A stretch of DNA of 64,000 nt from Peteryoungia wuzhouensis (GCF_003205195.1 NZ_QJRY01000001.1:620001-684000), one strand, 5' to 3'. Shown: positions 16,230 to 25,894, numbered from the stretch's first letter. Notes: generated by a model not told the origin, from the letters alone. Program-made: numbers and translations.

Positions 16230-18457
16230 GCGGTTTTCTCCTGACCGAGAGGAACGGGACTGTTGCTGCCGAGACCGGCAACACGATTTTCGCGGCGCAG
16301 CTTGCGTTCGCCGACAAGGAGCTGGAAGCCGGCGATGACGGTGATCATCACGAGGATCAGCATCGAGGAGTAGGCGATCGCCACGCCGTATTCGCCGTTT
16401 TCGACAAGGCCGACGATGTAGGAGGTCGCCATGTTGTGTTCGGCGCTGACGAGGAAGATGACGGCGCTGATGGAGGTGATGGCGCGCACGAAGGAGTAGA
16501 CCAGCGCCGCCGTGATCGCCGGCCGCAGCAGCGGCAGGATGATCTTGCGCACCGTGCGGAAGCTGTCCGCTCTGAGCGTCAGCGAGGCTTCGTCGAGGCT
16601 CTTGTCGAGCTGGCTCATCGCCGCGATCCCACCACGCACGCCGACCGGCATGTTGCGGAAGACGAAGCAGGCAATGAGGATCAGGGCCGAGCCGGTCATT
16701 TCGAGCGGCGGCAGGTTGAAGGCCATGATGTAGCTGACGCCGATGACCGTGCCGGGAATGGCGAAGCTCATCATCAGAGCGAACTCGAACAGGTTCCGGC
16801 CGGCAAACTTCTGCCTGACAATGATATAGGCGGTCAGCAAGCCGACGGCAGCGGTCAGCGGCGCGGAGATGAGCGAGATCTCCATCGTCGTCCAGAAGGA
16901 ATTCCAGGCGACACCCGTCCAGGCGATCGAGCCGTTCTCAAAGCTCACGGAGAAGGCACGTGCGTAGTGGCTGAGCGTCAGCGTGTTGTCGAGGCCCCAG
17001 GTGGTGACGAAGCCGCCCACGAGGATCATGCCGTAGACGACGACGGTGAAGATCATCCACGGAATGACGATGGCATGCACGCCGATGGAGACGCCGCGCG
17101 GCAAGGCGATATGCGCACCACTGTCACCCTTGCCGGTAACGGTCGCAAAGTTCTTGCCGGAGAGCCAGACGCGCTGGGCAAGGAAGGCCGACAGCGTGAA
17201 GAAGAGCAGCACAAGCGCGAGCACGGCGGCCCGCGAAGGATCGTTCTGCGAGCCGACGACGGCGAAGAAGATTTCGGTCGAGAGCACGCCATTGCTGCCG
17301 CCGAGCACCAGCGGATTGCCGAAATCGGCCATGCTTTCGATGAAACCGATGAGGAATGCATTGGCAAGACCCGGCTTCATCAGCGGCAGCGACACGCGCC
17401 AGAAGGTGCGCCAGCGATCGGCGCGCAGCGTCTGTGACGCCTCTTCCATCGATGGACTGACGCCCTCGACGACGCCGATCAGCACGAGGAAGGAGATGGG
17501 TGTGAAGGACAGGACCTGCGCAATCCAGATGCCGGTCAGGCCATATAGCCAGCGACCGGGCTCGATGCCGAACAGGCTGGACAGTGTCTCGGTGACGACG
17601 CCGGCGCGACCGAACAGCAGAACGAGCGCGAGACCGATGACGAAAGGCGGCGTGATGATCGGCAGGACAGTGAGAAGGCGCAGGCCCTTCTTGAAGGGGA
17701 AGCGGGTGCGGGTGGCGACCAGCGCGAAGGCGAGACCCAGCAGAGTGGAGGCGGATGCCGTCATGATGGCAAGCGTGAACGTGCGCCAGGCAACGCCGCA
17801 GCGGCCGTCGCCGATCACGCAGCTCAGGCTCCAGATGCTCGGATCCTGAAGATTGCGGATGAAGCCATCGGGCTTGAACGAACCGTCGAAATCCTGCACC
17901 GCAGCGACAAGCATGCTGCCGATCGGGTAGAACACAAAAACGAAGACGAGGAAGACCAGCATCGAAATCGAGCCGACCACGAATGCATCGCCCTTCATCA
18001 CACCGCGCTCGACGAGGCCAAAGGCGAACATCAGAACGAAGGAGATCGCCAGGCAGATGGCGCCGGCGCCCATGGCGGGCTGTCCGTCGGAGAGCGCTCC
18101 GAAGAGGCTCTCACTGAGCCCCCAGGTCCAGCCCGAAAACCCGATCGCCACCCCCTGCAGGCAGAGATAGACGAGACCCGCCGCGCCAGACGCCGCAAAA
18201 AACGCGCCGCGCCGCATCGGGTCCGCCATGAACCGCGCGGCGACGCCGAGGCCGAAGAAGACGACAACACCGAGCAGCCAGAGGCGACCATGGGCGAAGA
18301 GCTGCAAGATCCCTGGCGCGGGTTCCGCGGAAAACGGAAACTCGCCCAGCCAGTTCAGACCGAAAAAGCCGGACTCCTGCCGATACCAGGGAAGCAGAAG
18401 GAAGGAGGCTGCGCCAAACGCCAGCAACAGGTCCAGTCTGCGGTTGCCATGTCTCAT
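16226..18457 (-). CDS. ABC importer fused permease (AfuB/FbpB type)
   Basis: 743 residues with roughly 14 membrane helices and two binding-protein-dependent permease halves, each carrying an EAA loop (EEASQTLRADRWRTFWRVSLPLMKPG near 350 and DEASLTLRADSFRTVRKIILPLLRPA near 635). A single fused permease is typical of the FbpB/AfuB/ThiP class. ATG 18457 is preferred because GAGG is six bases upstream; ATG 18469 would add four residues. It is coupled to the ATPase gene. Confidence 0.9.
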   Translation of the reverse strand: MRHGNRRLDLLLAFGAASFLLLPWYRQESGFFGLNWLGEFPFSAEPAPGILQLFAHGRLWLLGVVVFFGLGVAARFMADPMRRGAFFAASGAAGLVYLCLQGVAIGFSGWTWGLSESLFGALSDGQPAMGAGAICLAISFVLMFAFGLVERGVMKGDAFVVGSISMLVFLVFVFVFYPIGSMLVAAVQDFDGSFKPDGFIRNLQDPSIWSLSCVIGDGRCGVAWRTFTLAIMTASASTLLGLAFALVATRTRFPFKKGLRLLTVLPIITPPFVIGLALVLLFGRAGVVTETLSSLFGIEPGRWLYGLTGIWIAQVLSFTPISFLVLIGVVEGVSPSMEEASQTLRADRWRTFWRVSLPLMKPGLANAFLIGFIESMADFGNPLVLGGSNGVLSTEIFFAVVGSQNDPSRAAVLALVLLFFTLSAFLAQRVWLSGKNFATVTGKGDSGAHIALPRGVSIGVHAIVIPWMIFTVVVYGMILVGGFVTTWGLDNTLTLSHYARAFSVSFENGSIAWTGVAWNSFWTTMEISLISAPLTAAVGLLTAYIIVRQKFAGRNLFEFALMMSFAIPGTVIGVSYIMAFNLPPLEMTGSALILIACFVFRNMPVGVRGGIAAMSQLDKSLDEASLTLRADSFRTVRKIILPLLRPAITAALVYSFVRAITSISAVIFLVSAEHNMATSYIVGLVENGEYGVAIAYSSMLILVMITVIAGFQLLVGERKLRRENRVAGLGSNSPVPLGQEKTA

Positions 18458-18491
18458 GGTCGACCTCATTGGGAATGCAAAGATGAGAGGA

Positions 18492-18516
18492 GGCCGGCAG
18501 TCTCAGACCGCCGGCC
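18492..18516 (-). repeat. Hairpin between binding-protein and permease genes
   Basis: GGCCGGC (18492-18498) pairs with GCCGGCC (18510-18516). In this position it may protect the binding-protein mRNA and lower permease expression, as in other ABC operons. Confidence 0.5.
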
Positions 18517-18530
18517 GGAAGGACGCAGCG

Positions 18531-19556
18531 TCAGTTCGCGACGGCGCCGATTTCACGATCCCAGCGCTCGAGCAGCGCCTTGCGCTTTTCCGGATCGCCA
18601 TAGGTCTTGAAGTCGTAGTCGATCAGCTTGATGTCCTCGAACCGCGGCGCTTCCTTCGGAATTTCGGCGCTCTTGTTCGAGGGCAGCTGGAAGGACTTGG
18701 CATCCTTCATGCGAGACTGGACTTCCGGCTTCAAGGACCAGTCGTACCAGGTCTTGGCGTTCTCCATGTTGCGGGCGCCCTTGACGATCGACATGGAGCC
18801 GATCTCGTAGCCTGTCCCTTCGCAGGGGGCGATCGACTTGACGGGGAAGCCTTCGGCGGTCTGGGCGACGGCATCATGCATGAAGACGATGCCGAGGCCG
18901 GTCTCGCCGCGGGCGGCGGCCTTCACCGGTGCGGAACCGGACTTGGTGTATTGCGAGACGTTGGCATTGAGTGCCTTCAGATACTCGAAGGCTTTGTCTT
19001 CGCCCATGATCTGCACCAGCGAGGCAAGCGCCGTATAGGCGGTACCAGAGGAATTCGGGTTGGCGATCTGGATTTCGCCCTTCAGTTCCGGTGCCAGAAG
19101 GTCGGCCCAGCAGACCGGCTCCTTGTAACCCTTCTGCTTGAAGATATCGATGTTGTAACCCCAGCCGAGTGCACCGGCATAGACGCCAACGGTTCTGAAG
19201 CCTGAGCTTTCGGCCTGGTTCTTCGCCCAATCCTGCAACTGCTCCAGCATCGGCGATTTGTATTCTTCCGTCAGCCCCTCGGACGCGGCCTGAAGATGGG
19301 GGTCGCCGGTGCCTGCCCACCAAAGGTCAGTCTTCGGATTGCGGGCTTCGGCGCGGATCTTGGCATAAGCCTCGCCCGACGACATGCGCACCATGTTGAC
19401 CTTGATATCATGGTCCTTCTCGAAGTCGCTCTTCATCTGCTCGCAGATGACGACGTCTGCCGCGCAGATGAGATTGAGGTCGCCGGCGGCGAGCGCCGAG
19501 CCTGCACCAAGGCTCGTCGTGGCGAGAAAAAGGGTGGAAAGCACTGTCAGTCGCAT
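18531..19556 (-). CDS. ABC substrate-binding protein 1 (AfuA/FbpA type)
   Basis: 341 residues with signal peptide MRLTVLSTLFLATTSLGAGSALA. The start at 19556 follows AGGAGG. The segment DLWWAGTGDPHLQAASEGL near residue 78 and CEGTGYEIGSMSIVKGA near 245 match the AfuA-like branch of the class often labelled ferric-iron binding. The paired tyrosines of true iron binders are not evident. The protein is a clear paralogue of the next upstream gene, so two receptors probably serve one permease. Confidence 0.88.
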   Translation of the reverse strand: MRLTVLSTLFLATTSLGAGSALAAGDLNLICAADVVICEQMKSDFEKDHDIKVNMVRMSSGEAYAKIRAEARNPKTDLWWAGTGDPHLQAASEGLTEEYKSPMLEQLQDWAKNQAESSGFRTVGVYAGALGWGYNIDIFKQKGYKEPVCWADLLAPELKGEIQIANPNSSGTAYTALASLVQIMGEDKAFEYLKALNANVSQYTKSGSAPVKAAARGETGLGIVFMHDAVAQTAEGFPVKSIAPCEGTGYEIGSMSIVKGARNMENAKTWYDWSLKPEVQSRMKDAKSFQLPSNKSAEIPKEAPRFEDIKLIDYDFKTYGDPEKRKALLERWDREIGAVAN

Positions 19557-19661
19557 GGGTATCCTCCTGTTGATTGCGTCTGATGGATCGGGGAATCTGG
19601 ACAAGCCTTCGGCGGCAGCGCCGGTGAGACGCAGTGTCAGGCAAGGTCCGGTCGTGAAAGA

Positions 19662-20684
19662 TCAGTTCGTCGGGTTGATCTCGCTGTCGAAGCGGCTCAA
19701 GAGCCGACTTCGCTGTTCGGGTGAACCGAAGGTGGCGAAATCATAGTCCACCATCTTGATCATCGAGATGTCGGGAGCGGCTGTCGGCAGCATGGCTCTG
19801 GCGTTGGATGGCACCTGATTCTGGCCTGCCGCAGCGCCGGTTGCCTGTCCTTCGGGGCTCAGCGCAAAATCGACGAACCGACGCGCTTCCTCCAGATTGC
19901 GGCTGCCCTTGACGATGCTTACCGCTCCGATTTCATAGCCGGTGCCCTCGCAAGGCGCGACGATCACGAGAGGAGCTCCCGCCTCCTTCTGGGTGACGGC
20001 GTCGTGCATGAAAGAGATGCCGATGGTGATCTCTCCCCGGCCCGCGGCCTTGACCGGCTCGGCACCGGCCTTGGTGTATTCGGTGATATTCCGGCCGAGC
20101 TCCCGCATATAGGCAAAAGCCTCGTCTTCGCCGAGGAGCTGCACCAGTGTGACAAGGGTCGTGAACGCCGTGCCGGAGGAATGCGGATTACCGGACAGGA
20201 TATGGCCGCGGTAGATCGGCTTGGCGAGATCCTTCCAGCAATTGGGCGCGGGCAACCCTGCAGCCGAGAGAAGCTCCTCGTTATACGCGAACCCGAGCGC
20301 GCCAGCATAGAGGCCGACCGACTTGCCGCCGGACAAAGAGAAGAAGTTTCGTGCCCACGGCAGGAGGTCCGCTTCGAGTTTCGGCCGGTAAGGCTCGAGC
20401 AACCCTTCATAGGCCGCCTGAAGATGCGTGACGCCAGTCCCTCCCCACCAGACATCAACTGTCGGCGCATTCTTTTCAGCCCGGACGCGGTCGAGGATTT
20501 CGCCGGTGCTCATGCGGGGCATGTTGACCTCGAGGCCGGTCTTTGCCTCATAGGTCTTCTCCATGGCGGCGCACCAGACTTCGTCAACGCCGCAGAGAAT
20601 GTTCAGCGCGACAGCTGCCTGGGACCCCGTAGCCGTGGCGAAGGTCACGAGTACCCCTACTCCGATGGCGGTCAATAACTTCAC
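19662..20684 (-). CDS. ABC substrate-binding protein 2 (AfuA/FbpA type)
   Basis: 340 residues with signal peptide MKLLTAIGVGVLVTFATATGSQA. It is co-linear with the neighbouring binding protein: VDVWWGGTGVTHLQAAYEGLL, GYEIGAVSIVKGSRNL and the C-terminal MVDYDFATFGSPEQR block. It is the first gene of the minus-strand operon and faces the response-regulator gene. The two copies have clearly diverged, which suggests different ligand preferences. Confidence 0.88.
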   Translation of the reverse strand: MKLLTAIGVGVLVTFATATGSQAAVALNILCGVDEVWCAAMEKTYEAKTGLEVNMPRMSTGEILDRVRAEKNAPTVDVWWGGTGVTHLQAAYEGLLEPYRPKLEADLLPWARNFFSLSGGKSVGLYAGALGFAYNEELLSAAGLPAPNCWKDLAKPIYRGHILSGNPHSSGTAFTTLVTLVQLLGEDEAFAYMRELGRNITEYTKAGAEPVKAAGRGEITIGISFMHDAVTQKEAGAPLVIVAPCEGTGYEIGAVSIVKGSRNLEEARRFVDFALSPEGQATGAAAGQNQVPSNARAMLPTAAPDISMIKMVDYDFATFGSPEQRSRLLSRFDSEINPTN

Positions 20685-20791
20685 TGCGTCCTCCCTTGGA
20701 ACCTCCCCGTTCCAATGGAGGAAGCATGTCCGTATCGAGCAGGGCTGGCAACCGGAGAATGGTTACCGATCTTTCACGATGGTGAGCCCGT

Positions 20792-20821
20792 CAATTGCAG
20801 AGATTTCAATTATTACAATTG
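20792..20821. promoter_or_regulatory. CAATT-type inverted repeats in the divergent region
   Basis: CAATTG at 20792-20797, and CAATT-ATTAC-AATTG at 20807-20821, a perfect 5-5-5 repeat. It lies between the binding-protein operon and the two-component genes, where an OmpR-type regulator should bind. Binding is inferred. Confidence 0.4.
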
Positions 20822-20896
20822 TGACTTTGGCGATAACCAGCAAGTCTTTGGTGATTTTGCCTTGCACGGTTATGATCCGGGCGGGAGGACTGCAAC

Positions 20897-21637
20897 GTGT
20901 TGAACCAGAAGGTGAAAATTCTGATCGTCGAAGACGATCCGGATATGGCGGAGCTTATCTGTGACCTGATCGAGGCAGAGGGCTGGATACCGGTAACAGC
21001 CGTCTCGGCAGAATCGGCGCAGGAGCGCTTGCAGCATGAGACGGTTCAACTGGTTCTGGTCGACCACAATCTGCCGGGGCTCTCGGGACGGGCCTTCGCG
21101 CAGCGTTTGAGGGCGCAGACCGATGTCGGCATCGTCATGGTGACGGCTGCAGGGAGCGCGACCGATCGGGTGCTGGGGCTGGAGACGGCGGCCGACGACT
21201 ATGTGGTCAAACCGTTCGAACCGAACGAACTCACCGCACGGATCAAGGCGGTTCTCCGACGCACCCACCCGCAGCTGCGCCACGACAGGGAGAGCGAGCG
21301 CGAACAGACGCCGACGGCGCTCAGGCTCGGCGAATGGGCCGTGGATCTCGCGCAGCGACGTGCCGTCTGCCTGGCCGATCCGACGAAGACGCTGACGGCA
21401 GCCGAATTCGCCTTGCTGGAAATCCTTGCGGAAACCCCGAACACGCCTGTCAGCCGCGCCCAAATTCTCGACCGGATGGGGGCCGACTCCGACCGTTTCG
21501 TCGATCGCAACGTCGATGTTCTGGTGCTGCGGCTGAGACGCAAGATCGAGCGAAACCCGGACCTTCCCAGCCATATCCAGACCCGACGAGGCAAGGGATA
21601 TGTGCTGCACACCGACGATGCTGGATCGTTGCCGTGA
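20897..21637 (+). CDS. OmpR/PhoB-type response regulator
   Basis: 246 residues. The receiver has VEDD near 11-14, phospho-Asp56 (LVLVDHNLPG) and Lys in VVKPFEPNE near 105. The winged helix (about 145-240) ends in DRNVDVLVLRLRRKIERNPDLPSHIQTRRGKGYVL. GTG at 20897 has GGAGG eight bases upstream. The stop overlaps the kinase start (GTGA). It lies divergent from the AfuA-like operon, so it probably controls that importer. Confidence 0.9.
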   Translation: MLNQKVKILIVEDDPDMAELICDLIEAEGWIPVTAVSAESAQERLQHETVQLVLVDHNLPGLSGRAFAQRLRAQTDVGIVMVTAAGSATDRVLGLETAADDYVVKPFEPNELTARIKAVLRRTHPQLRHDRESEREQTPTALRLGEWAVDLAQRRAVCLADPTKTLTAAEFALLEILAETPNTPVSRAQILDRMGADSDRFVDRNVDVLVLRLRRKIERNPDLPSHIQTRRGKGYVLHTDDAGSLP

Positions 21638-23757
21638 TCAACCGCGCGTTCCTCTCTTCCATTGCCTTTCGATTGCCCTTCGCAATCGCCTTCATCTGCG
21701 TCTCCGTCCTGCTCCTCTCTACGGTCGCCATCTATGGTTTGCAGAGAGCACGCAGCGAAATGTCGGCCTACAGCGTCCAGGCCTTTTCGAGCCTCGCGAA
21801 AGCCTCGCTCGTGTCGAGACAAGTCTCCGATCTCGTTTCCAGCGCACCGTTCCTGATGAATGCCACGTCTCCCTACCGTGTTTCGAGCGAAAGCCGCGCC
21901 GTCGTTGCGCAGGTGGAGACACTGCTGGAGACAATGGCACCGGATCAGCAGGGCGGGGCCATGCAAGGCGCTGGTGCACGCAGGATCATCGAACTCCTGG
22001 AAGATATCGAGGCGCAGACATTGGCCCTTGCGGCCAATGCTGATGCCGCCCAAGAACACAAGGCGGAAGCGGCCGTCGCGCTCGGCGAAATAGCCACGGC
22101 GCGCGCGATCCAGGATCAGGATCTTCGGCAGCGCCTGAATGGCATCGCGCAATCTGCATCGACATCGGACAGTCTCTTTCAGCTTGGCGAACTCCAACGC
22201 CGCTTCGTCGCCGAGACGACTGTGCGAATGCTGGTGCCAGGCCCCAACCTGCGGGTTTCTCCCGAACAGCTCGATCCATATCGAAGGATCTTCGAGGCAC
22301 AGACACGTTACCTCTTGGAGATGTTCACCATCCGCGCTTCCGTCTCGCGCCTGCACACCGTGTCGCGCGACCTCTCACATGCAACAGAAACCCAGAGCGC
22401 CTTGGTTGCCAGCGCGCTCAATCAGAATCTCGAAGCCACCTCAAGCGCGCTGCGCCAGTTGCTTGTCATGATCGCGCTTGCGACCTTCGTCGTCGTCATC
22501 TTGGCGGTTCTATCCATCCGTTCCGTCATGCGCGTCTCCCACGGCATTGGCGACCTCTCGCGCGGCATGAATGCTCTGGCGCGCGGAGAGGAAAATGTAG
22601 GGCCGCCGGTCTATGGGGGGACTGAAACGGAACTGATCCGTTTGCTCGACGCCTTCCGCGCTTTCAAGGAGAGCGTAGATCGTGTGTCCCGCCTCAGACG
22701 CACGGCCGAAGCGGCTGCACGGACAATCCGGTCGACGTTCCGGACGATGAACGAAGGCATCGCCCTCTTCGATCCCGCAGGCCGACCGATCACCATGAAC
22801 CGCCGCATCATCGAATTGATGCGGCAGACAGGATCGTCTCGAAAAATGTCGCTGCGCCGTTTCGTCGGAACAGTTCCGGAGATCGATCCTCTGATCATGC
22901 CAACGGAAAACGAGAGGGGCTCGCTTGTTGAGCGTCAGGTGCTGCGGCACCGGTTTGTCGACGACCAGGTGGTCGAGATATCTGCATCACGGCAACCCGA
23001 CGGCGGTGTGGTCCTGCTTGCCCGTGACGTGACGGCCATGGATCGCCAGGAGATGGAAGCGGCCCGCGCCCAGCGCCTGGACGTGGTGATGCGCATGACG
23101 CATCAGGTCAGCCACGAGGTCGGCAACATGATCGGCATCATCACCGGCAGCCTGGGTTTGCTTGAGCGCGAACCTGGTTTCACAGAACGGCAGAAGCGCC
23201 ACCTCGGGCGGATCCGCAAGGCCGCAGAGCGTGGGCGGGCGCTCGCCTCCAGCATGCTGTCCGTCGGCAGCCAGCAGCAGATTCGCCCGGCATCGATCGA
23301 GGTTGCGACGATTCTTCAAGGCATGGCTGATGTCCTGGAAATGGCGATAGGCGCCCGCAATCGACTGGACCTTTACCTTGCAGCCAGTCTGCCAACCGTC
23401 AGCCTCGATCCTGCGCTGCTGGAGCAATCGATACTCAACCTTTGCCTCAACGCATCGGCGGCCATGCCGGACGGCGGAGTGGTGCGCGTTGAGGCGCGCG
23501 GGGAGGCCGACACGGTGACCATTGCTGTGATCGACCACGGTGTCGGCATGTCGCCTGAGGTCCTTGACCAGGCGATGGAACCCTATTTCACCACACGGTC
23601 GAAAACCGGAGGGTCCGGCCTCGGGCTCGCGATGGTCTACGGGTTCGTCCGCCAGTCTGGCGGCGAAGTCAGGATCACCTCCAGGCTGGGGGAAGGAACG
23701 CGCGTGGAGCTTTGTTTCCCTGCGGTGGAAGCTGCATATGAGGCCGCAACGGGCTGA
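21634..23757 (+). CDS. Sensor histidine kinase
   Basis: 707 residues from the GTG that overlaps the regulator stop. Membrane helices near 13-36 and 272-296 enclose a ~235-residue periplasmic sensor region, mostly helical. HAMP follows to about 345, then a PAS-like segment (TFRTMNEGIALFDPAGRPITMN). The phosphorylated His is near 494 (THQVSHEVGNMIGIITG). ATP-binding boxes: LNLCLNASAAMP near 605, DHGVGMS near 633 and GGSGLGLAMVYGF near 657. A periplasmic sensor paired with a periplasmic importer suggests ligand sensing outside or via a binding protein. Confidence 0.9.
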   Translation: MINRAFLSSIAFRLPFAIAFICVSVLLLSTVAIYGLQRARSEMSAYSVQAFSSLAKASLVSRQVSDLVSSAPFLMNATSPYRVSSESRAVVAQVETLLETMAPDQQGGAMQGAGARRIIELLEDIEAQTLALAANADAAQEHKAEAAVALGEIATARAIQDQDLRQRLNGIAQSASTSDSLFQLGELQRRFVAETTVRMLVPGPNLRVSPEQLDPYRRIFEAQTRYLLEMFTIRASVSRLHTVSRDLSHATETQSALVASALNQNLEATSSALRQLLVMIALATFVVVILAVLSIRSVMRVSHGIGDLSRGMNALARGEENVGPPVYGGTETELIRLLDAFRAFKESVDRVSRLRRTAEAAARTIRSTFRTMNEGIALFDPAGRPITMNRRIIELMRQTGSSRKMSLRRFVGTVPEIDPLIMPTENERGSLVERQVLRHRFVDDQVVEISASRQPDGGVVLLARDVTAMDRQEMEAARAQRLDVVMRMTHQVSHEVGNMIGIITGSLGLLEREPGFTERQKRHLGRIRKAAERGRALASSMLSVGSQQQIRPASIEVATILQGMADVLEMAIGARNRLDLYLAASLPTVSLDPALLEQSILNLCLNASAAMPDGGVVRVEARGEADTVTIAVIDHGVGMSPEVLDQAMEPYFTTRSKTGGSGLGLAMVYGFVRQSGGEVRITSRLGEGTRVELCFPAVEAAYEAATG

Positions 23758-24073
23758 ACGGGGGCGGATCCGAGCGAACTTTCGAACGCCTGTCGCCCGC
23801 GCCATTCAACTCAGCATCACACAAATTGCACAACCACCAGCGGGCATCATTGCCGCTGACTTCCGGCCCGGACTGGCGATCTTCGCCATGGCCCTGTTCG
23901 TGGACGACAAGGACGATTGGCGAAGATCTTCAAACGGAGAGCTGGCGCGACGCCGGCCATCTGCGACCGGCGCAGGCAGCACTCGGCATCCCATGCCCGA
24001 GATGTCGTCCGGCCTTTTGTCTGTTTTGGCCGAAGATTCCGGAAGCCTCACCGTGTTGCGAACGCTGGGCGCA
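23758..24073. other. Intergenic region between convergent genes
   Basis: 316 bp with no supported gene. The only structure seen is a 10-bp inverted repeat, GATCTTCGCC (23878-23887) and GGCGAAGATC (23919-23928), with a 31-nt loop. It may contribute to termination of the kinase or dehydrogenase transcripts. Confidence 0.4.
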
Positions 24074-24859
24074 TCACGACATGATCAGTCCGCCATCGAC
24101 ATTGATGGTCTGCCCGGTGATGTAGGCTGCATCGGACGAGGCCAGGAAGGCAACGAGAGCTGCGACTTCGGCGGGCGTCCCGGCGCGGCCCATCGGGATG
24201 CCTTCGACCCATTCGGCCATCAGCTCACCTGGGCCATAGTCACCCAGCATCTTGCCCCAGACGCGGTCGTTGTAGTCCCACATTTCGGTGTGGATGATGC
24301 CCGGGCAAATGGCGTTGACCGTGATGCCTTCCTTGGCAAGTTCCTTGGCAAGGCTCTGGGTCAGGCCGACGACGCCGAATTTGGATGCCGCATAGTGGGG
24401 CGTATAGACGAAGCCCTGGCGGGCCTGGCCGGATGCCGTGTTGATCAGGCGCCCCTTCGTGCCACTGGCCCGGAACCGCGCGATTGCCTCCTGGCAGCAC
24501 AGGAAGACGCCCTTCGTGTTGACGTCGAGATTCAGATCCCATTCGCGCTCGCTCAGATCCTCGACCTTGGCGATGGTGATGACGCCGGCATTCTGGACAG
24601 AGACGCTGAGCGGACCGAGGCGCGCTTCGGCCTCCCTGTAAGCCTCGCGGACGGCGGAGGCGTTCGTGACGTCGAGCTGTAGCCCGAGCACGTCTGCACC
24701 CGTATCCTCAGCGAGCCGCCGGCCCACCTCGCCGGTATCGGCCTCGATTGCGGCAATCGCAACCTTGGCTCCCTCTTCGGCGAAACGGCGGGCAATCCCG
24801 AGGCCGATCCCCTTGTTGCCGCCCGTGACGAATACGGTCTGTCCGGAAAAACGCTGCAT
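24074..24859 (-). CDS. SDR-family dehydrogenase (polyol/sugar type)
   Basis: 261 residues. NAD(P) motif TGGNKGIGLG near residues 12-21, NAG near 90, catalytic Ser near 142 (NTASGQARQG) and Tyr-x-x-x-Lys in HYAASKFG near 155. The C-terminus has GQTINVDGGLIMS. The length and motifs fit classical SDRs acting on polyols or sugars. It is the last gene of the minus-strand arm, after the SorC regulator. It probably oxidises the imported polyol to a ketose (inference). Confidence 0.85.
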   Translation of the reverse strand: MQRFSGQTVFVTGGNKGIGLGIARRFAEEGAKVAIAAIEADTGEVGRRLAEDTGADVLGLQLDVTNASAVREAYREAEARLGPLSVSVQNAGVITIAKVEDLSEREWDLNLDVNTKGVFLCCQEAIARFRASGTKGRLINTASGQARQGFVYTPHYAASKFGVVGLTQSLAKELAKEGITVNAICPGIIHTEMWDYNDRVWGKMLGDYGPGELMAEWVEGIPMGRAGTPAEVAALVAFLASSDAAYITGQTINVDGGLIMS

Positions 24860-24911
24860 GGTCTACTCCTCCAATAGGCAGCCGATCCGACAGTCCGCTC
24901 CGCAATGGAGA

Positions 24912-25862
24912 TCAGGCCGTCAGTCGCGCCGCGGTAAATTTGTCCGTGACGAGCACGTCGATGATGCCCATCCTGAGAGCGCCGGCGATGGCCTCCGTCT
25001 TCGATTCGCCACCCGCAAGTGCAATCACCCGGTCCGCCTTGCGCAGATCCTCGAGCGAAATTCCAATGACGCGCTCGTTGAGCGGGGTTTCCACCGGCTT
25101 GCCGTCTCGATCGTAGAAGCGGAACGAGATTTCGCCGACGGCCCCCGCATCATGCAGCATCGCCATTTCCTGGCGCGAGAAAACGTTGCCGGAGCGGGCC
25201 AGGAGTTCGGACGGTTCGACCGCGCCGATACCGATGATCGCGAGCGTCAGGCGGCCAAAGAGATCCATGGTGCCACGGACCACGGGGTCTGCGAGCATCA
25301 CGAGCTTGGCTTCGCGTGAGGAGGTGATGCCCTGGACGAGCAGCAGGCGCGGCTCGCCGCCGGTCAGCTTGGCCAGTCGCGCGGTCAGCTGGGTGGCATG
25401 TGTCTGCACCGAAGCCTCGCCCATGCCGCCCAGGATCTGCACGATGTATTTGGCGCGGCCGGTCTTCAGCGGATGAATGTTGTCGACCATGCGCAGGAGC
25501 GTCTGGCTCCAGCTGGACACACCGATGATCTCGTCCTGCTGCAGGGTGACTTCGACGAAATGGGCCGCCGCTTCGCCGATGCGCGCCATGATCGCGCCGT
25601 CGCGATCTTCCGAACAGTCGATGACGATCGCCTCGGTCAGGCCGTAACGTTCGCGAAGTGCGGTTTCGAGATCGGCGAAGGTCCCCGGCGGCGGAATGAT
25701 CGTGGTGCGCACGATCCCCTCCATCTCGGCGCGTTTCAACATCCGGGACACGGTGGCCTGCGACATGTGCATGATCTCGGCGATCTCTGCCTGGCGCTTG
25801 CCCTCCGCGTGGTACATCTGCGCGACGCGGGCGATAAGTCGAAGCTCGTTGAGGCGTCCCAT
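24912..25862 (-). CDS. SorC-family sugar-binding transcriptional regulator
   Basis: 316 residues. An N-terminal HTH (ARVAQMYHAEGKRQAEIAEIMHMSQATVSRMLKRAEMEGIV) is followed by the SorC sugar-binding domain, including LGGMGEASVQTHA near 145 and VIALAGGESKTEAIAGALR near 280. ATG 25862 is chosen since GGAGGG is directly upstream; the GTG at 25892 would start inside the palindromic operator. The effector is probably a phosphorylated sugar of the neighbouring pathway. It lies within the operon, 22 bp after the kinase. Confidence 0.9.
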   Translation of the reverse strand: MGRLNELRLIARVAQMYHAEGKRQAEIAEIMHMSQATVSRMLKRAEMEGIVRTTIIPPPGTFADLETALRERYGLTEAIVIDCSEDRDGAIMARIGEAAAHFVEVTLQQDEIIGVSSWSQTLLRMVDNIHPLKTGRAKYIVQILGGMGEASVQTHATQLTARLAKLTGGEPRLLLVQGITSSREAKLVMLADPVVRGTMDLFGRLTLAIIGIGAVEPSELLARSGNVFSRQEMAMLHDAGAVGEISFRFYDRDGKPVETPLNERVIGISLEDLRKADRVIALAGGESKTEAIAGALRMGIIDVLVTDKFTAARLTA

Positions 25863-25874
25863 GGTCCCTCCGGT

Positions 25875-25894
25875 GGGTGAATTTTTATTCACCC
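25875..25894. promoter_or_regulatory. Perfect palindrome, probable SorC operator
   Basis: GGGTGAAT-TTTT-ATTCACCC: 8-bp perfect arms. It overlaps the end of the kinase gene and sits 13 bp upstream of the sorC start. The TTTATTCAC half recurs at the transketolase promoter (29215-29234, minus strand). Confidence 0.55.

Noticed and set aside
15171..20684. Annotation of the FbpABC-type operon as a ferric iron importer
   Set aside because: Linkage to a sugar-phosphatase-like gene and AfuA-like receptor motifs, without an evident iron-binding Tyr pair, favour a phosphorylated organic ligand.
25863..25892. Upstream GTG start for the SorC regulator
   Set aside because: It lies inside the palindromic operator; ATG 25862 has a strong ribosome site.
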